A DNA stretch of 64,000 bases from Vreelandella nanhaiensis (GCF_003990185.1 NZ_RZHF01000025.1:219356-283355); one strand, 5' to 3'; shown: positions 27,601 through 37,092, numbered from the stretch's first letter. Notes: generated by a model not told the origin, from the letters alone. A program made the numbers and translations.

Positions 27601-28905
27601 TTAAAAGGCTTCCCAGGCATCACTATCGACCGCATTTGCGGTAGCAATAACGGGCGAAGGTCGGGAGGGTAAAGCAGGCCTTAATAGCGTGCTGGATGGA
27701 GCGGGCGAGGCAGTCGCACCAGAAGAGGCCAGCTGAAAGCGTTCAACGGCGCTTCTCAATCGGGCGGCTTCGCTTTCAAGCTCATTGGCGCTATGCGCGG
27801 CATGCTGAACAAGCTGAGCATTTTGCTGAACCACCTGGTCCATTTGCGCCACCGCTTGATTGACTTGGCCAATGCCGTTGCTCTGCTCCTCTGACGCTGC
27901 GGCAATTTCATCCATGATATCGCTGACACGCTGAACAGCATCGACCAGCGCCTGCATGGTTTCACCCGCTTGATTAACGCGCTGGGTACCGGTACCCACT
28001 CGGCTAAGCGAAGTATCAATAAGCGTGCGGATCTCTTTGGCGGCGTTGGCGCTTCGGCTAGCCAGACTGCGCACTTCTTGCGCCACCACGGCAAAGCCTT
28101 TGCCATGCTCGCCTGCCCGAGCGGCTTCGACAGATGCATTGAGTGCCAGGATATTGGTCTGGAACGCGATGTTATCGATTATGGTAATGATGTCGGCTAC
28201 TTGATGGGAGCTGGCGCTAATATCCTGCATCGTCTCAACGATAGCGCCGACTTCTTCCCCGCTGCGGCGTGCGGTCATCGTAGCGTTTTGAGCCAACTGA
28301 CTGGCTTGGCGTGCGTTATCGGCGTTATGGCCAACCGTTGAGGCAAGCTGTTCCATACTGGAGGCGGTCTCTTCAAGCGAAGAGGCCTGCTGTTCGGTAC
28401 GCGAGGAGAGATCATTGTTGCCGCTAGCAATTTGCTGGGAGCGCTCAAAAATTGAGGCGCCACTGCCACGCACTACGCCGACCGTTTCTGATAACGATGC
28501 CTGCATGTGCGCCATGGCAATGTACAGGCGGCCGATTTCATTATTTCCCGGTGCGGTAATCCGCTGGCTTAAATCCCCCTGCGCCATCAGTTCAAAATAA
28601 CCTACCAGACGATCCAACGGCCTTAGAACATTGCGAGTAACACCCCAGATGACCACTATTACGGTGGAGGCCGTAATCAACACAATGGCGATCAGAGCCC
28701 AGCGAATACGTGCAGAGAACTCGGTAAAAACGGCCTGCTGTGCCTGTCCGTCACTAGCCGCCTGCATGATGGTTGCCCCATGCTGCAAAGCATAAAAACC
28801 GATGCCACATGCTACGATCACCAGCAATGAGAAAGAGACAAGTACAAGTCCCCAACTGAGTCGCACGGTCATATTGCCCATTATCTGCCGCATTAGCTGT
28901 GTCAC
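27601..28905 (-). CDS. Methyl-accepting chemotaxis protein with very small periplasmic domain
   Basis: The 434-aa receptor has TM1 (~13-35) and TM2 (~65-85) separated by only about 30 residues, then HAMP and a full signalling domain ([20 protein letters not shown]). The tail ends DAWEAF. With so little outside the membrane it probably senses a membrane, cytoplasmic or energy-related signal, or works with a partner. The frame opens at 28923, but GTG at 28905 has AGGAG at 8-base spacing and is preferred. Confidence 0.92.
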   Translation of the reverse strand: MTQLMRQIMGNMTVRLSWGLVLVSFSLLVIVACGIGFYALQHGATIMQAASDGQAQQAVFTEFSARIRWALIAIVLITASTVIVVIWGVTRNVLRPLDRLVGYFELMAQGDLSQRITAPGNNEIGRLYIAMAHMQASLSETVGVVRGSGASIFERSQQIASGNNDLSSRTEQQASSLEETASSMEQLASTVGHNADNARQASQLAQNATMTARRSGEEVGAIVETMQDISASSHQVADIITIIDNIAFQTNILALNASVEAARAGEHGKGFAVVAQEVRSLASRSANAAKEIRTLIDTSLSRVGTGTQRVNQAGETMQALVDAVQRVSDIMDEIAAASEEQSNGIGQVNQAVAQMDQVVQQNAQLVQHAAHSANELESEAARLRSAVERFQLASSGATASPAPSSTLLRPALPSRPSPVIATANAVDSDAWEAF

Positions 28906-29009
28906 CCTTGTGTCTCCTAACACAACATCTACTCGCAGGCGTTTTCCCTAACGCATGGGTAAGTCTTTTTTGCTTAGACAGACACGTTCCCTGTGTCTTT
29001 TATGGAGAA

Positions 29010-29507
29010 TTAACGGTTGCTGGTGCTATCTACCAAGGCCATTTCTTCGCTGGTCAGGAGCTTATCGATATCCACCAGTACCAGCATGCGATCATCCAGA
29101 CTACCTAGCCCGCTCAGGAAATCGGAAGACAGGGTGACGCCAAATTCAGGAGCAGGTTTGATCTGATCCGGGACAAGCGTCATGACATCAGAAACGCCAT
29201 CAACTACGATGCCCACCACACGATCAGCAACATTCACTACGATAACGACGGTTTGGCCGCCATATTCAACGTTTTCAAGGTGAAATTTGATACGCAGGTC
29301 AACAATAGGCACAATCACGCCACGCAGGTTGGTGACCCCCTTGATAAAATCAGGTGCGTTGGCAATGCGTGTGACATTTTCGTATCCACGAATTTCCTGA
29401 ACCTTCAGGATATCGATAGCGTACTCTTCCTCGCCTAACGAAAAGACCAGAAATTCGCGATTTTCAGCTTCAGCGGCCAGTACCGCCTCATTGTTTACCT
29501 GACTCAT
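29010..29507 (-). CDS. cheW: Chemotaxis coupling protein CheW
   Basis: CheW links chemoreceptors to the kinase CheA in the signalling array. The 165-aa protein is a single CheW domain ([52 protein letters not shown]). It overlaps the end of cheA by 4 bases (ATGA). Length is as in E. coli. Confidence 0.97.
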   Translation of the reverse strand: MSQVNNEAVLAAEAENREFLVFSLGEEEYAIDILKVQEIRGYENVTRIANAPDFIKGVTNLRGVIVPIVDLRIKFHLENVEYGGQTVVIVVNVADRVVGIVVDGVSDVMTLVPDQIKPAPEFGVTLSSDFLSGLGSLDDRMLVLVDIDKLLTSEEMALVDSTSNR

Positions 29508-31567
29508 GACGGCTCAGCCTCCTTATAAAAAGAGTAATGTTGATTATTAACGATTTTGCCCGCTTCTTTCTTGACCCTGCTCAAGCGGTGCAATCCTGTG
29601 ATATCCAGAATTAATGACACGCTGCCATCACCGAGAATGGTGGCTGCGGAGATGCCTGGCACTTTGCGATAGTTATCTTCAAGATTTTTAACAACGACTT
29701 GCTGCTGGCCAATCAATTCATCAACCAGCATGGCATAACGGCGCCCTTCGCCCTGAACGATGACGGCGATACTTCGCGTAGGGTCGGTAATCGCATTTTC
29801 TACGTCCAGCACTTCATGAATTGCGATCACTGGCAGGTACTCGTCGCGTACTTTTAAGACAACATCATCTCCTGCCATGGCATACATGTCGTTTTTGGTC
29901 GGCTGCAAGGACTCAAGCACGGTAGACAATGGCAGAATAAAGGTTTCCCCACCGACCTTGATCGACATGCCATCCAGTATCGCAAGCGTCAGCGGCAGCA
30001 CGATCCTGGTATTGGTGCCCTCGCCTTTTTTGGATTGGATTTCGACGCGGCCGCCCATTCCTTGAATATTACGCTTGACCACATCCATGCCCACGCCTCT
30101 CCCGGAGACATCGGTCACGGCTTCGGCGGTCGAAAAGCCTGGCGCAAAAATCAGCTGATAGACTTCTTCATCAGTCATGGTGTCAGAGACACTAAGACCA
30201 TTTTCCCGCGCTTTGGCTAACAGGCGTTCCCGATCCATGCCGGCGCCATCGTCACGCACTTCAATCAGAATATTGCCGCCCTGATGACGGGCAGACAGGG
30301 TGAGTTTGCCGGTTCGCGGCTTGCCCAGTGCCTCACGCTTGTCCGGCATTTCGATACCGTGATCAAGGCTATTACGCACCAGGTGGGTCAAAGGATCGGT
30401 AATTCGCTCCACTAGGCTCTTATCAAGCTCAGTGGACTTGCCCTCGGTTACGAGCTCGATTTCCTTACCCAGCTTGCCTGCTGTATCACGTACCACACGG
30501 GGAAAACGGCTAAATACGAACTCCATAGGAATCATGCGGATGGACATGACCGCTTCTTGGAGATCCCGGGCATTACGCTGCAAAAGGCTCATGCCGTTTT
30601 GCAGCGAGCTATTACCTACCGACTGATCTTCAAGATCGCTTACCGTCTGATCCAGCATCGACTGGGTGATTATAAGCTCACCCACCAAGTTAATGATCTG
30701 GTCAACCTTATCTACCGACACGCGAATGGACGAGGATTCGGCAGCGGCCTTCTTGGGTTTGGCAGCGGCTTCCTTACGGGCACTCTCAGCGGGCGGTTGG
30801 GGCTTCTCAGCAGGTTCAGCAGAGACCGGAGCTGTTGGCACGGCCGCGACAGCCGGGACAGCACTCGCCGGGGCAGCTGGCTGGGCGCGATCCGCTACCT
30901 TAATCTCGATCTGCTCTGGCTCGATAATAAAGCACATGACGGCTTCAATATCATCGGCGCTGCTATCACCGGCTAAAATGACTTCATAGCGCTTGTCATC
31001 ACCGGACTGCGCTTGAATCTCACCCAGCTGTTCAAGCTCTTCCACCAATAACGTGCGGTCCTTTTCACTTACGTTAAGCAGGGCCACCACCAGCTGGTGT
31101 TCGCTACCAGAAGGGACTGGCGGTTCTTCCGCCTTGAAAAGGGGGGCAGGCGGTGCGGCCGGGGCCTCCAGCGTTTGGCCAATCTCTTCCAACGCTATTT
31201 GCTGTAAGGTTTGGCAAATCCGTTCATACGCCTCTTGGTCGGGCGCTTCCTCGTTGCGATAGGCATCGAGTTGCTCATGCATGATGTCTTTAGCCTCTAG
31301 AAAGGTATCAACGAGGTCGGCACGCAAGGTAAGTTCCCCCTTACGTGCGTGATCCAGCAGGTTTTCGAAAATATGCGTGGTTTTCTGCAGCACGTTAAAA
31401 CCGAAGGTTCCTGCGCCTCCCTTGATTGAGTGCGCAGCGCGGAAAATAGCGTTTAGCTGCTCGCCATCCGGATTATCGATGTCGAGCTCCAGCAAGTGCT
31501 GCTCCATATCAGCGAGCAGCTCTTCAGCCTCTTCAAAAAAAGTCTCAAAAAAGTCCGCTATATCCAT
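29504..31567 (-). CDS. cheA: Chemotaxis histidine kinase CheA
   Basis: CheA autophosphorylates and passes phosphate to CheY and CheB. Domains in order: P1 with phospho-His46 in [13 protein letters not shown]2-like region (~165-235); a Pro/Ala linker; P3 dimerisation; P4 kinase with N box [18 protein letters not shown] and GRGVGMDVV; and a CheW-like P5 domain. The frame opens at a GTG (31579), but ATG at 31567 with GGAG six bases away gives [10 protein letters not shown], the family start. It lies 43 bases after motB. 687 aa is normal. Confidence 0.97.
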   Translation of the reverse strand: MDIADFFETFFEEAEELLADMEQHLLELDIDNPDGEQLNAIFRAAHSIKGGAGTFGFNVLQKTTHIFENLLDHARKGELTLRADLVDTFLEAKDIMHEQLDAYRNEEAPDQEAYERICQTLQQIALEEIGQTLEAPAAPPAPLFKAEEPPVPSGSEHQLVVALLNVSEKDRTLLVEELEQLGEIQAQSGDDKRYEVILAGDSSADDIEAVMCFIIEPEQIEIKVADRAQPAAPASAVPAVAAVPTAPVSAEPAEKPQPPAESARKEAAAKPKKAAAESSSIRVSVDKVDQIINLVGELIITQSMLDQTVSDLEDQSVGNSSLQNGMSLLQRNARDLQEAVMSIRMIPMEFVFSRFPRVVRDTAGKLGKEIELVTEGKSTELDKSLVERITDPLTHLVRNSLDHGIEMPDKREALGKPRTGKLTLSARHQGGNILIEVRDDGAGMDRERLLAKARENGLSVSDTMTDEEVYQLIFAPGFSTAEAVTDVSGRGVGMDVVKRNIQGMGGRVEIQSKKGEGTNTRIVLPLTLAILDGMSIKVGGETFILPLSTVLESLQPTKNDMYAMAGDDVVLKVRDEYLPVIAIHEVLDVENAITDPTRSIAVIVQGEGRRYAMLVDELIGQQQVVVKNLEDNYRKVPGISAATILGDGSVSLILDITGLHRLSRVKKEAGKIVNNQHYSFYKEAEPS

Positions 31568-31610
31568 GCCCCACTCCACTCTAACGTCATATTTTTGTCA
31601 CCGGTCAGAC

Positions 31611-32534
31611 TCATTCCGAAGCATCGTCCGGTGAAGTATTTTGTGGCACGTCTTCTACCAACTCGTTAGCAGAAGTAGGCGTTGGAACATCGGTTCCCAT
31701 GGTGCCAGGGTTACGAATCGCCTCTGCGATTTCGGGCAGCAGAACGATTAGCTCAATACGTCGATTAACCGGATCTGTCGGCCCGGTGTCAGGTAACGGC
31801 ACACGATCAGCAAAGCCTGATACACGCAGCAATTGATCGGGGTCCAAGCCACCGGCAACCAACTCCCGCCGTGATGCGTTGGCGCGATCATTGGATAACT
31901 CCCAGTTGCTATAGCCGCGATAACCGCCCGCATAAGGCACACTGTCGGTATATCCACCAATACTCAGGTCATTGGGTAACTCATTTAATAAGGGGGCCAT
32001 CGTGCGCAATAAATTTCGCATATACGGCGCGACTCTATTACTACCCAGCTCAAACATGGGCCGCTGCTCTGTATCCAGCAGTTGAATACGCAGACCTTCA
32101 CGCGTCAGATCAAAGCGCATTTGGCTACGCAGCTGACGCAGCTCTGGGTCCTGCTCAATTGCCCGCTCGATGCGTTCCTGAAGATCAGAAAAAAAGCGCC
32201 GTTCCTGCATGCTGGGCCGAGTGTGCTGCATGACATCAATCCGTGCCCGCTCTCCATCGCTATGAGTGGGGTCCGGGCCGCCGCCAGGAATGACGCTGGT
32301 ACTGCCGGATTGGTCGCCCCCGGTAATCGCCGTAACCAGTGGGGTGCTGAAATACTCGGCCACGCCGCGCCGTGTTTCCTCACTGGAAACACTTAAAATC
32401 CACATGACGAGAAAGAGTGCCATCAGGGCGGTCATAAAGTCCGCAAGGGCAATTTTCCAGGCGCCTCCGTGATGTGCATGCACCACTTTTTTACGCCGAA
32501 TAATAATCGGGCGCTTATCGCTTCCCTTGCTCAT
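31611..32534 (-). CDS. motB: Flagellar motor stator protein MotB (H+ type)
   Basis: MotB anchors the stator to peptidoglycan and carries the ion-binding Asp. The single membrane helix contains IALADFMTALMALFLVMW, nearly the same as E. coli MotB, with Asp at ~32. A plug/linker and an OmpA-like domain follow (LSIGGYTDSVPYA, NWELSNDRANASRRELV, NRRIELIVLLPE). It overlaps motA by 4 bases. 307 aa is normal. Proton coupling is inferred from resemblance to the E. coli protein. Confidence 0.96.
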   Translation of the reverse strand: MSKGSDKRPIIIRRKKVVHAHHGGAWKIALADFMTALMALFLVMWILSVSSEETRRGVAEYFSTPLVTAITGGDQSGSTSVIPGGGPDPTHSDGERARIDVMQHTRPSMQERRFFSDLQERIERAIEQDPELRQLRSQMRFDLTREGLRIQLLDTEQRPMFELGSNRVAPYMRNLLRTMAPLLNELPNDLSIGGYTDSVPYAGGYRGYSNWELSNDRANASRRELVAGGLDPDQLLRVSGFADRVPLPDTGPTDPVNRRIELIVLLPEIAEAIRNPGTMGTDVPTPTSANELVEDVPQNTSPDDASE

Positions 32535-33400
32535 GCACCACCGGCCTTTTTGGCATCTTTCACATAATCTTCAAGTTCGGTAAAGGTGGGGCGCTCAGCG
32601 GTATATAACGCTTTACGGCCAAACTCAACGGCAAGCTGTGGTGCGTAGCCATGCAAACTCGCCAATAATGTTATCCGGATGCATTGCATCATTTTCTCTG
32701 CTTCCTGGGCTTGCCGGCCTGCGAAACTGGCGATAGGGCTAATAAAGCCGTAACCCAACAAAATACCCAGGAAGGTCCCAACCAGCGCGTGAGCAATCAT
32801 TTCGCCCATCTGATCGGGACTCGCATCAGCATAGGTCAGCGCCTTAATTACCCCCATGACTGCCGCCACAATGCCGAAGGCGGGCATGGCGTCGCCAACT
32901 TTTGCAATAGCATCGATTGGAACATGGGCTTCTTGTTCAAATACTTCGATTTCGTGCAACATCAGCTCATCAATTTCCATAGGCTCCATGCCACCGCTCA
33001 CCATCAGGCGTAGATAGTCCGTCAAGAAAGTCATGACATGGGGATCAGCTAATACAGTGGGATGCTCTTGAAAAAGAGGGCTTTCTTGAGGATTATCGAT
33101 ATCTCGCTCTATACCCAACATTCCTTCACGGCGAATTTTCGATAATAGCTTGTACTGCATCGCCATCACTTCCATGTAAAACGCTTTGTTATATTTTTTT
33201 GCTCCCTTGAGCCTGGGCAGCAGCTTAAATGTGGCTTTTATGGCTTTGATGTTGTTAGCAGCAATAAATGCACCAACACCAGCCCCGCCAATAATGAGCA
33301 GCTCAAGTGGTTGGTATAGAGGGCCTAAGCTGCCACCTGCCAGCACATAGCCACCAAATACACATAACAAAACGACTACATAGCCTAGAAGTATCAGCAC
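32531..33400 (-). CDS. motA: Flagellar motor stator protein MotA (H+ type)
   Basis: MotA forms the pentameric ring around MotB and pushes on FliG. Four helices are visible, with the large loop after TM2 (ADPHVMTFLTDYLRLMVSGGMEP) carrying the conserved Arg/Glu region, and the TM3 proline in AMPAFGIVAAVMGVIKAL. The TM3/TM4 positions that hold Thr in Na+-type PomA are not Thr here, fitting the proton type. It starts the motAB-cheAW block, downstream of flhC. Confidence 0.96.
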   Translation of the reverse strand: MLILLGYVVVLLCVFGGYVLAGGSLGPLYQPLELLIIGGAGVGAFIAANNIKAIKATFKLLPRLKGAKKYNKAFYMEVMAMQYKLLSKIRREGMLGIERDIDNPQESPLFQEHPTVLADPHVMTFLTDYLRLMVSGGMEPMEIDELMLHEIEVFEQEAHVPIDAIAKVGDAMPAFGIVAAVMGVIKALTYADASPDQMGEMIAHALVGTFLGILLGYGFISPIASFAGRQAQEAEKMMQCIRITLLASLHGYAPQLAVEFGRKALYTAERPTFTELEDYVKDAKKAGGA

Positions 33401-33436
33401 AAGCAGAGTCCTTGCGGTGTTTCAATATTAAGTAGG

Positions 33437-33481
33437 GGAACTAAAATTTAGCCATCTGTTCAGATGGTCATGTGTAGTTCC
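33437..33481 (-). promoter_or_regulatory. Two-tier inverted repeat between flhC and motA
   Basis: The inner stem CCATCTG/CAGATGG (33452-33458 and 33461-33467) is nested in an outer pair, GGAACTA (33437-33443) and TAGTTCC (33475-33481). It lies in the flhC-motA gap on the path of minus-strand transcription. It could be an attenuator/terminator or an operator. There is no strong T run. Confidence 0.45.
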
Positions 33482-33568
33482 AGTTCAAGCACAAATTAGC
33501 TTCATCATACTAACGATGATGCGCATTTTAATTAAAAAGTACCGCCGTCTTTTACCGCTATCTATGCG

Positions 33569-34153
33569 TTAAAGGCTTGCTCCGCTAATACTTTGTTGAG
33601 CATCGTTAGTGTTATCCTTTTCCTCCTGAGCAAGCTGTGATTTGCGCGTCTTTCCTGCTCGAGAAGGCGGCTGACAAATACCGCAAACGTAGCCACGCGC
33701 GGGGCTATGCGCGTGCGCAACAAAGTGCCCTTCACAGCGTGTACATTTATTCATTTGAAGCAGGTCGCTTTCAAAAAAGCGCACTAGCGTCCAGGCACGC
33801 GTCAAGCCAAGCACTGGCTCTGCACCCTCCAACATCATCTGCTCGTCATAAAGTCGATAGGCTTTTACAAAGGCTTCAATCCGCTCACAGCATGTATCCT
33901 TACGTAAACTGGCGTAGACATTGTAAAAAAGCGAGGAGTGGACATTGGGTAGCCAAGTAATGAACCAATCTGCCGAAAAAGGCAGCATGCCCTTCGGCGG
34001 TGACACTCCACAGACTTCTTTATAGAGTTTAATCAGGCGCGTACGGCTTAACTCGGTTTCCGTTTCCAGCACCTGAAGACGTGCACCTAGCTCAATCAGC
34101 TCTATTGCCAGCTGTACTTGGTGCATTTCATCGACCAAGCTTTTCTGGCTCAC
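33569..34153 (-). CDS. flhC: Flagellar master regulator subunit FlhC
   Basis: FlhC with FlhD forms the FlhD4C2 activator of class-2 flagellar promoters. The 194-aa protein matches FlhC over its length (KSLVDEMHQVQLAIELIELGARLQVLETET, LPFSADWFITWLPN). The zinc-binding cysteines are CTRC and CGIC near residues 137-160. It overlaps flhD by 4 bases. The C-terminal tail is polar and variable. FlhDC is best known from enterics and some beta- and gammaproteobacteria with several flagella. Confidence 0.95.
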   Translation of the reverse strand: MSQKSLVDEMHQVQLAIELIELGARLQVLETETELSRTRLIKLYKEVCGVSPPKGMLPFSADWFITWLPNVHSSLFYNVYASLRKDTCCERIEAFVKAYRLYDEQMMLEGAEPVLGLTRAWTLVRFFESDLLQMNKCTRCEGHFVAHAHSPARGYVCGICQPPSRAGKTRKSQLAQEEKDNTNDAQQSISGASL

Positions 34154-34482
34154 TCCTCATCTCCTAACGGTAATGATTCGAATGTATCGCACGCTAACAG
34201 CAATGATGCATGCAGGCCGGCTAGTCCCTGGTCCCGCGGATTCTGCGTTAACTGCCGCAGCCGTTGAGCACTGGTCTGACTGAACCGACATATCAGTTGA
34301 TTGGTGCGTGCCAACTTCGTTAGCTGGCGTGCACTAAGCGTTGACAACAAATCAGCCATATCGCCATCTATTTTCAAACGAAACAATGCTGCTTCCCGGT
34401 CTTCACTTAACAGGCGCTGCGCGAGAAGCAAATAAGCTAAATTTATTTCTTGAATTTCATCGAGAAAATTAGTGTGACTCAT
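34150..34482 (-). CDS. flhD: Flagellar master regulator subunit FlhD
   Basis: The 110-aa helical protein matches FlhD (FLDEIQEINLAYLLLAQRLL, AALFRLKIDGDMADLLSTLS, LTKLARTNQLICRF). The Cys in LICRF corresponds to the cysteine that bridges the E. coli FlhD dimer. It is the first gene of flhDC and overlaps flhC by 4 bases. A TATAAT box 38 bases upstream of the start fits a promoter of its own. Confidence 0.95.
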   Translation of the reverse strand: MSHTNFLDEIQEINLAYLLLAQRLLSEDREAALFRLKIDGDMADLLSTLSARQLTKLARTNQLICRFSQTSAQRLRQLTQNPRDQGLAGLHASLLLACDTFESLPLGDEE

Positions 34483-34520
34483 AGTGTTCCATCTAATGCC
34501 GCAGGCGCAGTTTTGTAACC

Positions 34521-34526
34521 ATTATA
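34521..34526 (-). promoter_or_regulatory. Candidate -10 box of the flhDC promoter
   Basis: The minus strand reads TATAAT, preceded by a GC-rich GGGCGCCCG. It would start transcription near 34514, about 32 bases before flhD. No good -35 hexamer is found at 16-18 bases, so it may need an activator. Confidence 0.4.
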
Positions 34527-34587
34527 CGGGCGCCCTGATGAATTTTTCCGTACTCAACATCATGGTTGCACACTATATCTGCATTAG

Positions 34588-34881
34588 CTACATGGCTGGG
34601 CTTCGGTATTCCAACCCGTCTCCCGATAACTCAAATACCCATACCAGTAGCTCAGCCACCACCTGATAAAGTTGGGGTGGTATTTCAGTGTCTAAATCTA
34701 ATTGCATCAAAAGCGCTACGATTTCAGGCGCATCATGCACATAAATTCCCTGACGTTGAGCCTCGGCCATAATACGTTCAGCAAGCTCCCCGTAGCCTTT
34801 TGCCACCACGCGCGGTGCACGTTCTTTTTCCTGATAGGCAAGTGCCACGGCTTGGCGGCGGCGCTCATCCGGCAAGGTCAT
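34588..34881 (-). CDS. FhlB, short paralogue of the FlhB cytoplasmic domain
   Basis: The 97-aa protein matches the C-terminal cytoplasmic part of FlhB after the NPTH site (AVALAYQEKERAPRVVAKGYGELAERIMAEAQRQGI, then IPPQLYQVVAELLVWVFEL). It has no membrane helices. Such FhlB proteins can replace the cleaved C-domain of FlhB in some bacteria. The frame is open to 34941, but ATG at 34881 has AGGAG 7 bases upstream. It overlaps the end of the FliK-like gene. Confidence 0.85.
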   Translation of the reverse strand: MTLPDERRRQAVALAYQEKERAPRVVAKGYGELAERIMAEAQRQGIYVHDAPEIVALLMQLDLDTEIPPQLYQVVAELLVWVFELSGDGLEYRSPAM

Positions 34882-36106
34882 TGTCATGCTCCTGCGGTAT
34901 ATGCCGAGCACGCACTTGGACCTTTTCCAAATCCAGAGCATTCAAACGCTGCTCTAACGCGGGTATGCCTCTTTCAAGATATTGGTGGGTGGTGCTATCG
35001 GCCGCTGTTAAGTCGACACTTAACACCGCTCGATAAAACCACAAAGAGACGCTAAATGCTCCCACACTAGGCACTTCCAGGCGCATTTCAGAGCGCCACC
35101 CATCATCTGAATTATTGCTTTCCCGTTGATCCCCTTGGGTTTTATCTTGAGTCGGCAACTGAATTACCAATGCCATAAAAATTCCAGCCCACACGTCGCC
35201 TTCCCAACGGATGGCAGGCATTACCAGCATATCCAGCTGTTGACGCACCAGGCCCTGCAAACTCTCATGAATAATCTCGCGCTGGCCACGTGTTTTCAGA
35301 CTCTCGACTTCTTCCACAAAAGCGGCGGCTTCGCGAGACGCCAGATTGGCAGCAGCGTCTGAACCTGGCGCAACGGCATTCATCTGAGCTGGCACGGCAC
35401 CAGCCGTATTAGGCATACCAGCGGAGGTTGTGGCGGCACCACTGGGCATATATAGCAACGTACTGCCAGGCAGTATCATCCTGCTTGAAAGTGGCTCCGC
35501 ACCTGCGCCTGCCCCAGCCAATGGCATTCCAGGTGGCGATGGCATGCTGGGCTGTAAAAGCAGCGCGCCCGGCAGTATTACAGGCCGTGGCCCAGGCTGC
35601 ATTTGCGGCTCACGTAGCAGCTGCTGGCGCGACATATCACCTTGAAACCATCGTTTTAAATGCGCCTCATAAAACAGCCCACTATCGCGCACGCTCGCTT
35701 CCAGGCGCTCCGCGACCACCCCTGCTGCTGGCGGCTCTTGTGCGGTTAGCAATGGCGCTGCAGGGCGTATAACGGGCACAGGCGCAGGAAAGCGCAATAA
35801 AACATCTGCAATAGTACGCGCTGCAGGACTAAAATGGGTTTGCGTTGACCCAGGCGGCGCCCCCGGTGTGTCCCCCCTCGCCGGCAAGCGCTCACCAACA
35901 GGCAGCTCAGGCAGGCGCCTTAGATCATTTAGCGTTCCTGGCGCAGCGCGGCCATCCAGGCTTGAATCCCCCGGCAGGGCACGCGGCCCCTCACCAGGCG
36001 GAATAGCCTTGACCGGCTCACTTAACGCACGCTGGAGCGACACCTCACCCTGCCGACCCAGCACTTGGTGCATCAGCGTATCGATCAGCGGTGTAATTCC
36101 ACTCAC
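34865..36106 (-). CDS. Second FliK-like protein
   Basis: The 413-aa protein is Pro/Ala-rich with low complexity in the middle. It carries two copies of an ILPGxxLL element (VILPGALLLQP and MILPGSTLLYMP). The C-terminal ~130 residues (WAGIFMALVIQLP, WRSEMRLEVPSVGAFSVSLWFY, LEQRLNALDLEKVQVRARHI) resemble the hook-length-control domain. It lies beside fhlB, a pairing seen in pseudomonads. A true fliK is present at 45541, so the job of this one is unclear. It overlaps fliT by 4 bases. Confidence 0.65.
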   Translation of the reverse strand: MSGITPLIDTLMHQVLGRQGEVSLQRALSEPVKAIPPGEGPRALPGDSSLDGRAAPGTLNDLRRLPELPVGERLPARGDTPGAPPGSTQTHFSPAARTIADVLLRFPAPVPVIRPAAPLLTAQEPPAAGVVAERLEASVRDSGLFYEAHLKRWFQGDMSRQQLLREPQMQPGPRPVILPGALLLQPSMPSPPGMPLAGAGAGAEPLSSRMILPGSTLLYMPSGAATTSAGMPNTAGAVPAQMNAVAPGSDAAANLASREAAAFVEEVESLKTRGQREIIHESLQGLVRQQLDMLVMPAIRWEGDVWAGIFMALVIQLPTQDKTQGDQRESNNSDDGWRSEMRLEVPSVGAFSVSLWFYRAVLSVDLTAADSTTHQYLERGIPALEQRLNALDLEKVQVRARHIPQEHDNDLAG

Positions 36107-36495
36107 GCATCTACCCCATCATCGTTATGCATCTGAACGCCCTGCTGAGGCGCATAAGCACGATGCAAATCACGCTGGCGCAGGGAGACACCAATCAGCT
36201 TGCCCAATTCATCGCGCCTAGTAACCAGTCGGCGCCGGATTTCCACATCATATCCTAAAATATCTTCAAGCAACTTTGCCTTACGCTGCCTGCCCGATTC
36301 GTCTAGTATCACTCCGCCATCAAGTTCATGCAGCCTTTCTACCAGCATGACGTAGTGTGTGCGCTGTTCAATCAGCTCTTCCCACTGCTCGGTGCTGGCC
36401 AGTTCGTGCATTTGAGATACGTGAACCAGCAACCCCTCATACGCGTCTAAAAGCGCGTCCTGTGTGGCGTTGTGGGCATTTACGGAAGCTGCCAT
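36103..36495 (-). CDS. fliT: FliT-like flagellar chaperone
   Basis: The 130-aa helical protein lies directly after fliS and has FliT-like size and composition (LLDAYEGLLVHVSQMHELASTEQWEELIEQR). FliT is the chaperone of the FliD cap and, in enterics, an anti-FlhDC factor. The frame is open to 36531, but ATG at 36495 has GAGG five bases upstream, overlapping the fliS stop. Identification is mainly from position, since FliT diverges strongly. Confidence 0.7.
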   Translation of the reverse strand: MAASVNAHNATQDALLDAYEGLLVHVSQMHELASTEQWEELIEQRTHYVMLVERLHELDGGVILDESGRQRKAKLLEDILGYDVEIRRRLVTRRDELGKLIGVSLRQRDLHRAYAPQQGVQMHNDDGVDA

Positions 36496-36502
36496 GGTCG
36501 CC

Positions 36503-36919
36503 TCATGCGCTTTGCTGCTGGCCGATTTCACGCCATGCGGAGGCGATATTTTCGAGCAACTGCTCTGCTTGATTTAAACTCTCTTCATCATTACGAAGAT
36601 TAGCGGTAAGTAATAAACGTGCAATATAGTCATACAGCGATGCCAATCGTTCAGCGATATCGCCCCCCTTCTCCTGATCAAGTGCGGCCGCAAGTCCGTT
36701 ATTGATAATATCCAGCGCCTTGGAAACTGCCTTGCCCTTCTCGCCTGTATTGCCATCCTGCATGTGAATACGCGCGGCACGAATAGCCGTCTGCGCTCCC
36801 TCAAACAACATTACAATAAGCTTATGCGGATCAGCTGACATAACGCCGCTTTCTACGCCAACGCGTGCATAAGCATTAGCACCGCGTCCGTAGGCAGCAT
36901 TGCCGCGAGAGTATGTCAT
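36503..36919 (-). CDS. fliS: Flagellin export chaperone FliS
   Basis: FliS keeps flagellin unfolded and ready for export. The 138-aa protein matches the family (YARVGVESGVMSADPHKLIVMLFEGAQTAIRAA, then LYDYIARLLLTANLRNDEESLNQAEQLL). A sigma-28 promoter lies about 100 bases upstream at 37021-37047. It heads fliS-fliT-fliK2-fhlB. Neither fliC nor fliD is beside it. Confidence 0.95.
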   Translation of the reverse strand: MTYSRGNAAYGRGANAYARVGVESGVMSADPHKLIVMLFEGAQTAIRAARIHMQDGNTGEKGKAVSKALDIINNGLAAALDQEKGGDIAERLASLYDYIARLLLTANLRNDEESLNQAEQLLENIASAWREIGQQQSA

Positions 36920-37020
36920 TAGCTAAAGCTCCTTATGTATGGCGGCAGTTGACTAGACACCAATCAGCGCCACATGCTTTTCATCATTAGATACGAGCAC
37001 ATCATGCCCAGCTATAAACT

Positions 37021-37047
37021 ATATCGGCATTCTTGGGGCATACTTTA
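37021..37047 (-). promoter_or_regulatory. Sigma-28 promoter of fliS
   Basis: On the minus strand TAAAGTAT, 11 bases, then GCCGATAT: TAAA-N15-GCCGATAA with one mismatch in the -10. It is placed for transcription of fliS (start 36919). Confidence 0.85.
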
Positions 37048-37092
37048 ACGCTTAACCTTACTTTTGCTTTGGCCAATGACCTAGCTCTTACC

